Shown here piece after piece: positions 18,027 through 27,359 of a stretch of DNA of 64,000 bases. Source of the DNA: Demetria terragena DSM 11295 (GTDB lineage: Bacteria > Actinomycetota > Actinomycetes > Actinomycetales > Dermatophilaceae); the NCBI RefSeq assembly GCF_000376825.1, contig NZ_AQXW01000004.1, forward strand, positions 2,480,001-2,544,000, given 5' to 3'. Every line of letters begins with the position of its first letter. The first letter of the stretch is position 1. The position numbers were made by a program, and so were the translations under genes. Below the pieces are notes generated by a model that saw nothing but the letters and a program-made list of their open reading frames with translations, had not been told where the DNA came from and did no database searches.

Positions 18027-19586
18027 TCAGAGGACCGCCTCAATGAGGTGCGGGCCCGGCTCCGCTAGTGCGCGTTCGAGCTCAGTGGTGAATTCCTCTG
18101 CGGTCGTAGGGCGTACGGCGGGCACGCCAAACCCCTGTGCGATCGAGACGAAGTCGAGGTCAGGCCGACTCAGATCGAGTTGGGAGAGTGCCTTCGGGCC
18201 AGACCCATCAGCACCGACGCGCTGCAGCTCCATGTTGAGGATGGCGTAGGACCGGTTGTTGAAGATCACCGTGACGACGTCGAGCTCTTCGCGGGCCATG
18301 GTCCATAGCGCTTGAATCGTGTAAAGGGCCGATCCGTCGGCCTGCAACGCCAACACCTTTCGATCAGGACAGGCCACGGCCGCGCCCACCGCAACAGGCA
18401 GACCCTGTCCGATGGCGCCGCCGGTCAGGGTGAGCCAGTCGTGCCGCGGGGCGCCGACGGTCATCTGGGGCAGTCCGAAGCCCGCCGTATTTGCTTCGTC
18501 CGACACGATCGCGTTTTTCGGGAGCAACGCCCCGATCGCCTGGGACACCGATTCGGCCGTCAGATCGCCGCTTGGGCGCTCGGGACGAGACGCCTCCTGA
18601 GCGGTGTAGGTCTCCGGCGCCTCGATGGCGTCCACCACTGAGGTGAGCGCGGCGACCGCGTCGGCGTCCGGCGGCGCGAGGTGATGAACGGTGCAGCCCT
18701 CAGACACTAGGTCGCTGGGCAGGTCTGGGTAGGCAAAGAACGACGCCGGGTGCGGGGCATCCACGAGCACGAGGTGGCGCACCTCGGCGAGCGCACCGGC
18801 AGCCGCCTCAGCGAGGTACGGCAACCGCCCGACCGCAGGCAACCCCGCGCCCCGGGCGATCCGGGTGGGGAACGTCTGGGCCAACAGGCGCGCACCGGTC
18901 GCCTCGCGGAGGCGACCGGCGAGGATGAGTGGCGCCTCGAGCGTCGCGGTGCCACCTAGCAAGAACATTGTCGGCTCGCCTGAGCGCAGCGCCGCGGCAA
19001 CCGCGTCAACCACTCTCGAGTCGGGCGCGGCAGCGTTCGTGGGCTCCTTCGGCGGGGCAGGCGTGCCGCCCTCGGTCCAGGACACATCGGCGGGCAGGAT
19101 CAGGGTCGCCACCTGACCGGGCGGGCCCGACGCAGCAGCGACGGCCTCAGCGGCGTCCGTGCACAGTTCGGCGGTCGAAGCGCTTGTACGCACCCAGGGC
19201 GACACATTCGCCGCGACCGTCTCGATGTCGGACTGCAGCGGGGCGTTGTACTGCCGGTGGTAGGTCGCGTGGTCGCCGACGATGTTGACGACGGGGGACT
19301 GTCCCTTGCGCGCGTTGTGCAGGTTGGCCAGGCCGTTCCCGAGGCCAGGCCCGAGGTGCAACAGGGTGGCGGCGGGCTTCCCGGCCATCCGGGCATACCC
19401 ATCGGCGGCGCCGGTGGCCACGCCTTCAAAGAGGGCCAACACCGCACGCATCTCGGGCGCGGAGTCGAGGGCGGCGACGAAGTGCATCTCCGAGGTCCCC
19501 GGGTTGCTGAAGCAGGTCGTGACTCCGGAGTCGACCAAGGTGCGCATCAAGGCCTGCGCCCCATTCAGGTCCTCACCTGTGCCCAT
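18027..19586 (-). CDS. Thiamine-diphosphate-dependent enzyme, acetolactate synthase / benzoylformate decarboxylase-like
   Basis: Protein of 519 aa with the three-domain TPP-enzyme layout. The N-terminal PYR domain has FSNPGTSEM, catalytic-type Glu in LALFEGVATGAADGYAR, and LLHLGPGLGNGLANLHNA, which resembles the active-site His region of benzoylformate decarboxylase. A central nucleotide-binding-like domain follows. The C-terminal PP domain has LQADGSALYTIQALWTMARE then VIFNNRSYAI; the canonical GDG is ADG here. Such proteins are usually annotated as acetolactate synthase large subunit, but no small subunit (ilvN) is adjacent, and similarity of motifs to decarboxylases argues against a role in branched-chain synthesis. 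Its ATG overlaps the TAA of the upstream NTF2-fold gene (TAATG), so the two proteins are made together and may share a pathway. Confidence 0.75.
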   Translation of the reverse strand: MGTGEDLNGAQALMRTLVDSGVTTCFSNPGTSEMHFVAALDSAPEMRAVLALFEGVATGAADGYARMAGKPAATLLHLGPGLGNGLANLHNARKGQSPVVNIVGDHATYHRQYNAPLQSDIETVAANVSPWVRTSASTAELCTDAAEAVAAASGPPGQVATLILPADVSWTEGGTPAPPKEPTNAAAPDSRVVDAVAAALRSGEPTMFLLGGTATLEAPLILAGRLREATGARLLAQTFPTRIARGAGLPAVGRLPYLAEAAAGALAEVRHLVLVDAPHPASFFAYPDLPSDLVSEGCTVHHLAPPDADAVAALTSVVDAIEAPETYTAQEASRPERPSGDLTAESVSQAIGALLPKNAIVSDEANTAGFGLPQMTVGAPRHDWLTLTGGAIGQGLPVAVGAAVACPDRKVLALQADGSALYTIQALWTMAREELDVVTVIFNNRSYAILNMELQRVGADGSGPKALSQLDLSRPDLDFVSIAQGFGVPAVRPTTAEEFTTELERALAEPGPHLIEAVL

Positions 19587-19915
19587 TAGCCCTCCCGAAT
19601 CGTCATGCGGGCGATCTTGCCCTCGTCGATGCGGAAGGTGAACGCCGATCGCCCGTTGGCGTGTGTGCTGCGCCAGTCACCGATCACCGTGACCTCGACA
19701 CCGTTGTCGGTGACTTCCTCGGGGGTGAGAGTTCCGGTCGCGCCGATGAACTCGCCGTCGCTCCAGCCCTTAATGGCCTCACGCCCCGAAAAGACCCGCC
19801 CCCAGTCGTCCACGGCGCCGCGGTCGGTGAAGGCGTCAAGGAAGCCTTGTTCGTCATGGCGGTTGACCGTCTCAATGAACGACAACACCGGCTCAGGGAT
19901 GGTCAGGTCGGCCAC
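19586..19915 (-). CDS. NTF2-fold / SnoaL-like domain protein
   Basis: Small protein of 109 aa: an N-terminal helix (PVLSFIETVNRHDEQGFLDAF), then DDWGRVFSGREAIKGW, and beta strands ending FTFRIDEGKIARMTIREG. This is the cone-shaped NTF2/SnoaL fold, seen in polyketide cyclases, isomerases and many enzymes of unknown function. GTG at 19915 has GAGGAG 5 nt upstream. It is the first gene of a two-gene operon with the TPP enzyme, linked through the TAATG overlap. Substrate unknown. Confidence 0.78.
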   Translation of the reverse strand: MADLTIPEPVLSFIETVNRHDEQGFLDAFTDRGAVDDWGRVFSGREAIKGWSDGEFIGATGTLTPEEVTDNGVEVTVIGDWRSTHANGRSAFTFRIDEGKIARMTIREG

Positions 19916-19992
19916 AGCAACTCCTCAGGTGAAATGCACCATGTCTGGACGATCAGTCCATCACGGGACAGGTGCGAGACAATGGGCGGGCC

Positions 19993-22533
19993 ATGACCTC
20001 ACTTGCTGCCCGGATCCCCAGCCCGCCCGATGCCGATTCCCTCTATGAGGCTTTCGGAGAATGGGCCGCTGACACGGGCCTGACGTTGTACCCGCATCAG
20101 GACGACGCGATCATCGAACTGGTCGGCGGCGCGAACGTCATTCTGGCCACACCGACGGGCAGCGGGAAGTCGCTGGTGGCGACGGCCGCACACTTCGCGG
20201 CGCTCGCCCACGACACCGTGTCGTTCTACACCGCGCCTATCAAGGCGTTGGTCAGTGAGAAATTCTTCGCCCTGTGCGAACAGTTCGGTGCCGACAACGT
20301 CGGAATGCTCACCGGCGACGCTGCCGTCAACGCCGATGCACCGATCATCTGTTGTACGGCCGAGGTCCTGGCCAATATTGCCCTCCGCGAGGGACGGTCG
20401 GCCGATATTGGGCTGGTCGTCATGGACGAGTTCCACTTCTACTCCGAGCCCGACCGTGGGTGGGCCTGGCAGGTGCCGCTGCTGGAACTACCGCAGGCGC
20501 AGTTCTTGCTGATGTCAGCGACACTCGGCGACGTCAAGAGGTTCGAGGAAGACCTCACCCGGCGCACCGGCCGCCCCACTGCGACGGTGGCAACCGCCGA
20601 ACGTCCGGTCCCGCTGTCTTTCACCTACGCGATGACACCGCTGCACGAGACGCTGGAAGAGTTGCTCACCACCCACCAGGCGCCAGTCTACGTCGTCCAC
20701 TTCACCCAGGCCGCCGCGCTGGAACGCGCCCAAGCACTGATGAGCCTCAACGTGACCTCGAAGGACGAAAAGGCGAAGATCGCTGAGCTGATCTCCGAGT
20801 TCCGATTCTCTGCCGGCTTTGGCAAGACCCTCAATCGCTTGGTACGACACGGGATTGGCGTCCATCACGCGGGAATGCTGCCCAAATACAGACGCCTGGT
20901 CGAGACCCTCGCGCAAGCCGGGCTGCTCAAGGTGGTGTGCGGTACGGACACCCTGGGCGTCGGCATCAACGTGCCGATCCGCACGGTGGTGTTCACCGGG
21001 CTCACGAAGTTCGACGGATCACGCCAGCGTCTACTCAAGGCGCGCGAGTTTCACCAGATTGCGGGTCGGGCGGGGCGAGCTGGCTACGACACCAGCGGTT
21101 CGGTCGTGGTGCAGGCGCCCGAATACGCCATCGAAAACGCCCGCGCGTTGGCCAAGGCGGGCGACGACCCGAAGAAGCAGCGCAAGGTGCAACGCAAGAA
21201 GGCACCCGAAGGCTTCGTGAACTGGTCCGAGGACACCTTCGAGAGGTTGGTCTCCGCTCAGCCTGAGGCGCTGCAGTCACGCATGCGAGTAACGCACTCC
21301 ATTTTGCTCAATGTCATTGCCCGCGAAGGCGATCCATTCGCTGCGATGCGCAGTCTCCTCCGCGACAACCATGAGGACGCCCGCCGTCAGGCGCGACTCG
21401 CGCGCAAGGCGATCACCCTGTTCCGCGAACTGCTGGCTGCGGGCGTGGTGGAGAAATTGCCGGTGCCCGAAGCCAACGGACGACAGATCCGCCTGACGGT
21501 CGACCTGCAGGACAACTTCGCGCTAAACCAGCCACTCGCCCCCTTTGCCTTGGCCGTTCTCGATGTCCTTGACCCGGAGTCGGAGACTTTTGCTAGGGAC
21601 GTGGTCTCGGTGATCGAAGCAATCCTCGATGACCCGCGCCCTGTTCTCATGGCGCAGCGACACAAGGCCCGTGGTATCGCCATCGGTGAGATGAAGACCG
21701 ACGGGATGGAGTACGAGGACCGGATGGAGGCCCTCGAAGAAATCACCTGGCCGCAGCCTTTGGCTGAGTTGCTCGAGGCGACCTTCGAGACCTACCGCAG
21801 CGGGCAGCCGTGGGTGGCTGACAACGATCTTTCGCCCAAGACCGTCGTCCGCGAGATGTATGAAAACGCTTGGACCTTCGGCGATCTCATCAAACAGTAC
21901 GAGTTGGCCCGCTCTGAGGGCATTGTTCTGCGCTATCTCACGGATGCGTACCGCACGCTGCGGCAGACCGTGCCAGATCGCCACCGCACCGAAGAACTCG
22001 ACGACCTCATCGAATGGCTAGGGGAAACCGTTCGACAGACTGACTCCAGCTTGCTCGATGAGTGGGAGGCGCTGTCCCACCCTGGCGAAGCTGACGACCA
22101 GACGCGGATCGAGCCGAAGAAGGGACCCGCGTACAGCTCGACCGCCGGATTCCGAGTTCAGGTGCGCAACGCCATGTTTCGCCGGGTCCAGTTGGCGGCA
22201 CGCCACGACATCCACGAACTCGCAGCGCTCGATCGATCGGCCGCGACAGCGACGGATCCGCCCACCGAGATCGTCATGGACGAGTCTGCCTGGCATGAAG
22301 ACATTTCCGCTTACGAAGCCGAGCACGACGAGATGGGTACGGGATCCTCGGCCCGTGGCCCAGCGCTGTTGCGCATCGACAAGAAACCCGACGTGTGGGA
22401 GATCCGACAAGTCATCGAGGACCCCGAAGGCGATGGCGACTGGGGCATCGATGCTCAAGTTCCCCTGGCCGCTAGCGACGAGGTCGGCACCGCCATCGTG
22501 GTGGTGCTGGGCCTCAACCGACTCGACGCCTGA
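19993..22533 (+). CDS. DEAD/DEAH-box RNA helicase, Ski2-like, with DUF3516 C-terminal region
   Basis: Superfamily 2 helicase of 846 aa. Motifs: Q-like LYPHQDDAI, Walker A ATPTGSGKS, Ia APIKALVSEK, II MDEFHFY, III MSATLG, V-region GTDTLGVGIN, and VI QIAGRAGRAG. HGIGVHHAGMLPKYRR and the insertion between motifs resemble Ski2/Mtr4-like proteins. The C-terminal about 400 residues match the DUF3516 type found on actinobacterial members. Likely role: ATP-driven RNA remodelling or decay; the partner is unknown. The frame opens at GTG 19972, but ATG 19993 starts the conserved part; GACAAT at 19980-19985 could be its -10. It is divergent from the NTF2/TPP operon by 77 bp and is followed by treY after 17 bp. 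Confidence 0.88.
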   Translation: MTSLAARIPSPPDADSLYEAFGEWAADTGLTLYPHQDDAIIELVGGANVILATPTGSGKSLVATAAHFAALAHDTVSFYTAPIKALVSEKFFALCEQFGADNVGMLTGDAAVNADAPIICCTAEVLANIALREGRSADIGLVVMDEFHFYSEPDRGWAWQVPLLELPQAQFLLMSATLGDVKRFEEDLTRRTGRPTATVATAERPVPLSFTYAMTPLHETLEELLTTHQAPVYVVHFTQAAALERAQALMSLNVTSKDEKAKIAELISEFRFSAGFGKTLNRLVRHGIGVHHAGMLPKYRRLVETLAQAGLLKVVCGTDTLGVGINVPIRTVVFTGLTKFDGSRQRLLKAREFHQIAGRAGRAGYDTSGSVVVQAPEYAIENARALAKAGDDPKKQRKVQRKKAPEGFVNWSEDTFERLVSAQPEALQSRMRVTHSILLNVIAREGDPFAAMRSLLRDNHEDARRQARLARKAITLFRELLAAGVVEKLPVPEANGRQIRLTVDLQDNFALNQPLAPFALAVLDVLDPESETFARDVVSVIEAILDDPRPVLMAQRHKARGIAIGEMKTDGMEYEDRMEALEEITWPQPLAELLEATFETYRSGQPWVADNDLSPKTVVREMYENAWTFGDLIKQYELARSEGIVLRYLTDAYRTLRQTVPDRHRTEELDDLIEWLGETVRQTDSSLLDEWEALSHPGEADDQTRIEPKKGPAYSSTAGFRVQVRNAMFRRVQLAARHDIHELAALDRSAATATDPPTEIVMDESAWHEDISAYEAEHDEMGTGSSARGPALLRIDKKPDVWEIRQVIEDPEGDGDWGIDAQVPLAASDEVGTAIVVVLGLNRLDA

Positions 22534-22550
22534 CGTGATGAGGTAGACGA

Positions 22551-24971
22551 ATGAACTTCGCGAGCACCTACCGCCTGCAACTGCATGGTGGCTTTACCTT
22601 CGCGGACGCCCAAGCACAGGTGCCCTACCTCGCCGACCTCGGAGCGAGCCATCTCTACCTCTCGCCCATTTTGCAGGCCGTGCCTGGATCGCAGCATTGC
22701 TATGACGTGCTCGACCACACGCGCATCAATGAGGAGCTCGGCGGCGAGGTCGGATTCCGGGCACTGGTCGCGGCGGCTCGGCAGCACGATCTGGGCGTTG
22801 TGGTGGACGTCGTACCCAACCACATGGCGTTCGTTGCCCCCGAGTCAGGCAATCGGCAGGTATGGGAGGTGCTGCGCGACGGACGAGACGCCTCGACCGC
22901 GACCTGGTTCGACATTGACTGGAAGGCCGGTGGCGGACGAATTGGCCTGCCCGTGCTGGGAGAACCACTGGCTGACGTTTTGGCTCAAGGGCAGATCACC
23001 CGAGGCGAGCTTGATGGTGAGCCCGTCGTGCGGTATTTCGATCACGTCTTTCCCCTGGCGCTCGGAAGCGAGTCCACGACGGAGATCTCTGAGATTCTCA
23101 ACCGGCAGCACTATCGGCTGACCTCGTGGCGTGAGAAGGATGACGTTCTCAACTACCGGCGCTTCTTCGAGGTCGATGGTCTGATCGCCGTCCGCGTAGA
23201 GCGTCCCGAGGTCTTCGAGCAGACGCACGCCCTCCTGCTCGCGCTCCACCGCGAAGGTCTGATCGATGGTTTCCGCATCGATCACCCCGACGGTTTGGCT
23301 GACCCGACGGGCTACTTGGAGCAACTCACGGCCGCGTGCGAGCCAGAGACGCCGATCTGGGTTGAGAAGATTCTGGAAGGTCAGGAGCGACTACCCCGTC
23401 GCTGGCAGACCAGCGGGACGACCGGATACGACGCTCTCCGAGTCGTTCAAGCGGCCCTCACCGATCCAGAGAGCGCAGACGTCTTGGATGAGACCTGGGC
23501 TGCTACCGGTGGCGAGCCCGACTTCTCGGTGGTGGTGGCCGAGGCCAAACGGCAGGTCGTCGAACAGTCACTGGCGCCAGAAGTCGAACGGTTGACCCGT
23601 CGTGCACGCGAAGCACTTCCTGACCTCGACCCGGAGCGGTTGCACGACGCGGTGGTCGAGGTGCTCCTCGGAGGCGAGGTCTATCGGGCGTACGTACGCC
23701 CGGAGCACCATGTCGGAGCGACCGCGCGCAAACGTCTGGCAGAAGCGTTTGGCGCGGCTTTTGACTCCCGTCCGGACCTCATCGCGGAGATCGACGCGCT
23801 CCTCCCGCTGGCGATCATGGCCGAGGACGCGGACCAAGTCGATGGGGGTGAGGCTGCGGCCACCGACTTCGGCATTCGTATGCAGCAGACGTGGGGACCG
23901 GTCATGGCCAAGGGAATTGAGGACACCTCGTTCTATCGCTGGCATCGACTGACCGCGCTCAACGAAGTCGGAAGCGACCCGACCGTGGTGGCTGACGCCT
24001 CACCGAATCTCATGCATGACTGGGCCCGTGCCAATGCCGAGTCCTGGCCGCGCACGATGACCACACTGTCAACCCACGACACCAAACGCAGTGAGGATGT
24101 GCGCGCCCGCATCCTTGCCCTTGCCGGCGATCCGCAGGCGTGGCAACGAGTTTCACAGGTTGCGCGAGAGCAGGCAATGGAGGCGGGTGTCGACCTACCC
24201 ACCGCGCATCTGATCTGGCAGACCCTCGCCGGTGTCGGACCGATCGACGAGGAGCGACTGCGTACCTATCTTGAGAAGGCCTTGCGCGAAGCGAAGCAGC
24301 ACACCGCGTGGGTCGATGGTGACTCGGACTATGAGCGCAGCGTCATTGATTTTGCGGTGCAGCACTCGGGTAGCGGCCCGCTTCGAGATGTGATCGACGA
24401 GGCAATACTTAATAATCACAGCGAGATTCGAGCGTTCACATTGGCAGCCAAAGCGCTGCAACTCACCCTGCCCGGGGTGCCGGACAACTATCAAGGCACC
24501 GAGTCAGAGGTGCTGGCGCTGGTCGATCCCGACAACCGACGACCCGTTGACTATGGGCGGCTGCGGGAGTCGCTCGACGCGGGCGGCGACACTCTCGCCG
24601 ATGAAAAACTGCGGTTGACGACCACCATCCTGCAGTTGCGGCAGAACCGGCCTGATGTTTTTGGCGAGGGCGGCGCCTACACCCCCTGGGATACCGGCTC
24701 CGACCACGTAGCGGGCTTCTTCCGTGGCAGGCCAGCTGGGAGGGTGGCCGGGGCGCTCGGCCGAGGTGCGTCGACTGACATCGCCGTGGCCGCTATCCGC
24801 GCACCCGGACGCCTCCGACGAGCTGGCGGCTGGGGTGGCTCATCAGTGCCACTTCCTGCTGGCGAATGGCGTGATGTGTTGAGCGCACGAACCCTCCACG
24901 TTGAGGGAACGGTCGCGTGCGAAACCTTGTTCGAGCATGGCCCAGTCGTCGTTTTGGAGCAGCAGTCGTGA
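22551..24971 (+). CDS. treY: Maltooligosyltrehalose synthase
   Basis: Intramolecular transglucosylase of 806 aa that turns the reducing-end alpha-1,4 bond of a maltooligosaccharide into alpha,alpha-1,1 (GH13_26). The start TYRLQLHGGFTFADA and YLADLGASHLYLSPIL are hallmark TreY sequences. Catalytic residues: nucleophile Asp244 in GFRIDHPDG, Glu272 in WVEKILEGQE, and Asp510 in TLSTHDTKRSEDVRAR. The last motif, with DTKR, is specific to the family. Length is normal. A GAGGT ribosome site (about 22541) precedes ATG. The stop is embedded in the start of treZ (GTGA), so synthesis of both enzymes is coupled. treX, the debranching partner often seen with treYZ, is not in the window. Confidence 0.95.
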   Translation: MNFASTYRLQLHGGFTFADAQAQVPYLADLGASHLYLSPILQAVPGSQHCYDVLDHTRINEELGGEVGFRALVAAARQHDLGVVVDVVPNHMAFVAPESGNRQVWEVLRDGRDASTATWFDIDWKAGGGRIGLPVLGEPLADVLAQGQITRGELDGEPVVRYFDHVFPLALGSESTTEISEILNRQHYRLTSWREKDDVLNYRRFFEVDGLIAVRVERPEVFEQTHALLLALHREGLIDGFRIDHPDGLADPTGYLEQLTAACEPETPIWVEKILEGQERLPRRWQTSGTTGYDALRVVQAALTDPESADVLDETWAATGGEPDFSVVVAEAKRQVVEQSLAPEVERLTRRAREALPDLDPERLHDAVVEVLLGGEVYRAYVRPEHHVGATARKRLAEAFGAAFDSRPDLIAEIDALLPLAIMAEDADQVDGGEAAATDFGIRMQQTWGPVMAKGIEDTSFYRWHRLTALNEVGSDPTVVADASPNLMHDWARANAESWPRTMTTLSTHDTKRSEDVRARILALAGDPQAWQRVSQVAREQAMEAGVDLPTAHLIWQTLAGVGPIDEERLRTYLEKALREAKQHTAWVDGDSDYERSVIDFAVQHSGSGPLRDVIDEAILNNHSEIRAFTLAAKALQLTLPGVPDNYQGTESEVLALVDPDNRRPVDYGRLRESLDAGGDTLADEKLRLTTTILQLRQNRPDVFGEGGAYTPWDTGSDHVAGFFRGRPAGRVAGALGRGASTDIAVAAIRAPGRLRRAGGWGGSSVPLPAGEWRDVLSARTLHVEGTVACETLFEHGPVVVLEQQS

Positions 24972-26734
24972 CAGAGAATTTTCACGTGTGGGCACCTATC
25001 GCGGAGGAGGGTGTCGACCTCATTCTTGACGGCGGCCGCCACCCCATGACGTCGACACCTGGCGGGTGGTGGGTGAGTGATCAGAAGGCTCAACCCGGAG
25101 CCCGATACGCCTTCTCCGTAGATGGGGGCGAGCCCCGACCTGACCCACGGTCCCTCGCCCAACCAGATGGGCCGCACGCCGCCAGCGCGGTTGTCGACCG
25201 CGCGGCGCATGTCTGGGGCGACGCGGGTTGGCCAGGAGTGGATCTCGAGCGGACGGTCATCTACGAACTCCACATAGGCACCTTCACCCCGGAGGGGACC
25301 TTCGAGGCCGCTGCTCAACACCTCGATCACCTGGTCGACCTAGGCATCACCATGGTCGAGGTCATGCCCGTTGCCGCCTTTCCAGGCGAACGAGGGTGGG
25401 GCTATGACGGAGTGAATCTCTTTGCCACGCATGGGTCTTACGGAGGCCTAAGCGGCTTCCAGGCGTTTGTCGATGCCTGTCATCAGCGCGGCCTGGCGGT
25501 ATGCCTCGACGTGGTCTACAACCACCTCGGGCCAGACGGAAACTACCTGGCTGAGTTCGCGCCGTACTTCACCGACAGGCACCACACCCCCTGGGGGTGG
25601 GCCGTCAATCTCGACGGCCCAGGAAGCGATGAGGTTCGCCGCTATCTGCTCGACAACGCCGCGATGTGGTTCCGGGACGTCCATCTTGATGCCCTGCGGC
25701 TCGATGCGGTTCATGCCCTGATCGACGATCGAGCGGTGCACTTCCTAGAGGAGCTGGCGGCCGAAACCGATTCGCTGGCAGGCGAACTCGGGCGCCCACT
25801 ACACCTCATCGCGGAGTCTGATCGCAACGACCCGGCGACGGTGACGCGCCGAGACGTGGCTGGCGGCGGTGGGCTTGGCCTGCACGCACAGTGGGTCGAC
25901 GATGTCCACCACACGCTTCATGTGCTGCTCACGGGCGAGACGCAGGGCTACTACGCCGACTTCGCTGACCCTGCGGCAGTGAGCAAGGCCTTGGGAGTGA
26001 CGCCGTTCTTCCACGACGGCACCCAGTCGACTTTCCGCGGTCGTGTCCACGGTCGCCCCATCGACCCGGCGCAGACTCCAGGACACCGCTTCGTTGCGTC
26101 CCTGCAAACTCACGATCAGGTCGGCAATCGTGCTGTGGGAGAACGTCTCTCGCAGTTGGTCAGTCCCGGACGTCTCGCGGCCGGTGCGGCGCTCTTGCTC
26201 ACCGCGCCCTACATCCCCATGCTGTTTATGGGCGAGGAGTGGGCCGCGAGCACGCCATGGCAGTACTTCACCGATCACCAAGACGCTGACCTCGCGGTGG
26301 CGGTCTCGCAGGGCAGGCAACACGAGTTCGCCGAACACGGCTGGGGCGACAAGGTCCCCGACCCACAGGATCCGTCGACGGCCCAGGCTTCGACGTTGCG
26401 GTGGGACGAGGTCGGTGAGCCAGGCCATCGACGCATGCTGGAGTGGTACCGCCTGCTTCTCAAACTGCGATACCTGGAACCGGACCTCAGAGAGGGCTCT
26501 CTTGGGCAGGCGTCCGTCCACCGGGAGAGCGATGTCATCTGGGTGCGACGGGGAGGGTTCCGGCTGGTCGTGAACCTTGGAACCGAGAGCTATGAGGAGT
26601 CCGCCGCGGGCGCCACCATGGAGGCAGGTTGGGACGCCGAGATCGACGAAGATGACGACATTCTTCGCCTCGGACCCGACGGCACCGCATTGTTGAGGTT
26701 GCCGATCGCTGACCAGGGGTCACGCCGTGGCTGA
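24968..26734 (+). CDS. treZ: Maltooligosyltrehalose trehalohydrolase
   Basis: Enzyme of 588 aa that releases trehalose from the maltooligosyltrehalose made by TreY. GTG at 24968 is chosen over the longer frame because it overlaps the treY stop as GTGA and begins the typical FHVWAPIAEEGVDL domain. After the N-terminal E-set domain come YELHIGTFTPEGTF, DVVYNHLGPDGNYL, ALRLDAVHA with Asp246, LIAESDRND with Glu283, and LQTHDQVGNRAVGER with Asp383. GNR.xGER is diagnostic of TreZ. MLFMGEEWAASTPWQYFTDH near the end of the barrel is also conserved. It overlaps the following small gene by 8 bp. Confidence 0.95.
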   Translation: MTENFHVWAPIAEEGVDLILDGGRHPMTSTPGGWWVSDQKAQPGARYAFSVDGGEPRPDPRSLAQPDGPHAASAVVDRAAHVWGDAGWPGVDLERTVIYELHIGTFTPEGTFEAAAQHLDHLVDLGITMVEVMPVAAFPGERGWGYDGVNLFATHGSYGGLSGFQAFVDACHQRGLAVCLDVVYNHLGPDGNYLAEFAPYFTDRHHTPWGWAVNLDGPGSDEVRRYLLDNAAMWFRDVHLDALRLDAVHALIDDRAVHFLEELAAETDSLAGELGRPLHLIAESDRNDPATVTRRDVAGGGGLGLHAQWVDDVHHTLHVLLTGETQGYYADFADPAAVSKALGVTPFFHDGTQSTFRGRVHGRPIDPAQTPGHRFVASLQTHDQVGNRAVGERLSQLVSPGRLAAGAALLLTAPYIPMLFMGEEWAASTPWQYFTDHQDADLAVAVSQGRQHEFAEHGWGDKVPDPQDPSTAQASTLRWDEVGEPGHRRMLEWYRLLLKLRYLEPDLREGSLGQASVHRESDVIWVRRGGFRLVVNLGTESYEESAAGATMEAGWDAEIDEDDDILRLGPDGTALLRLPIADQGSRRG

Positions 26735-27359
26735 CCACCGGCCACGGCGCCCGCAGTTCCGTTCTCCTGCCGAGATGGAAGCGTCGGCGGGTTCCATTGC
26801 AGGGCCGGCCGAAACCAGCGAGGCTGCTCACGAGACGGCAGCGGTGCTCGTCGGCCGCGGCCGGGCTAGCCAGGACCCGCAGGTCCGAGAACGGTTGGTT
26901 CGTCTCGTCGATGAGGTGGGCGTCGCGACCGTGGCCGAACTGTGGTCCGAGCAACCCGCCAACTCTCTGCCTGGCGCGCTCTGGAGGATCTACCTGATTC
27001 GGGAGTGGGTGCAACGCGATCCAGCAGGGGTCTCGGCCGACTACACAGAAGGCGTTCGCCATGCCGATGTCGCGCACGCGGTCGCCGGTGCCGCTGAACC
27101 GCCGGGGCCGGAGGAGATCCGTGAGTTGGGCGATGCCATTGTGCGCGGCGTCTATGGGGGCGACCTCGCTGTCGCTCTCGAACGCGCGGCCGCGTTCTGT
27201 CAGGTGGTCTCGGTTGGTCGGGCCCACCGCGCAGACGACCGGGACGGACACGACGACCTGGGTGCTGCGTACGCCACCCGCACCGCAGGGTCGCTAGTAA
27301 CTACTGCCGGAGACCTCCGGCGGGCCGCCGGTCTGTGGCGCCAGGGCAAACTCACCTAG
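26727..27359 (+). CDS. Conserved hypothetical protein following treYZ
   Basis: Predicted soluble protein of 210 aa, not recognised as a named family. It has a basic N-terminus (RPRRPQFRS), then helical, Ala/Glu/Arg-rich sequence with VRERLVRLVDEVGVATVAELWSE and SLPGALWRIYLIREWVQRDP. No signal peptide, membrane segment, metal site or nucleotide motif is visible. The GTG start overlaps treZ by 8 bp, so it is translated with treYZ; codon use matches the neighbours, supporting a real gene. A link to trehalose or glycogen metabolism is inference from position only. Confidence 0.7.
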   Translation: MADHRPRRPQFRSPAEMEASAGSIAGPAETSEAAHETAAVLVGRGRASQDPQVRERLVRLVDEVGVATVAELWSEQPANSLPGALWRIYLIREWVQRDPAGVSADYTEGVRHADVAHAVAGAAEPPGPEEIRELGDAIVRGVYGGDLAVALERAAAFCQVVSVGRAHRADDRDGHDDLGAAYATRTAGSLVTTAGDLRRAAGLWRQGKLT

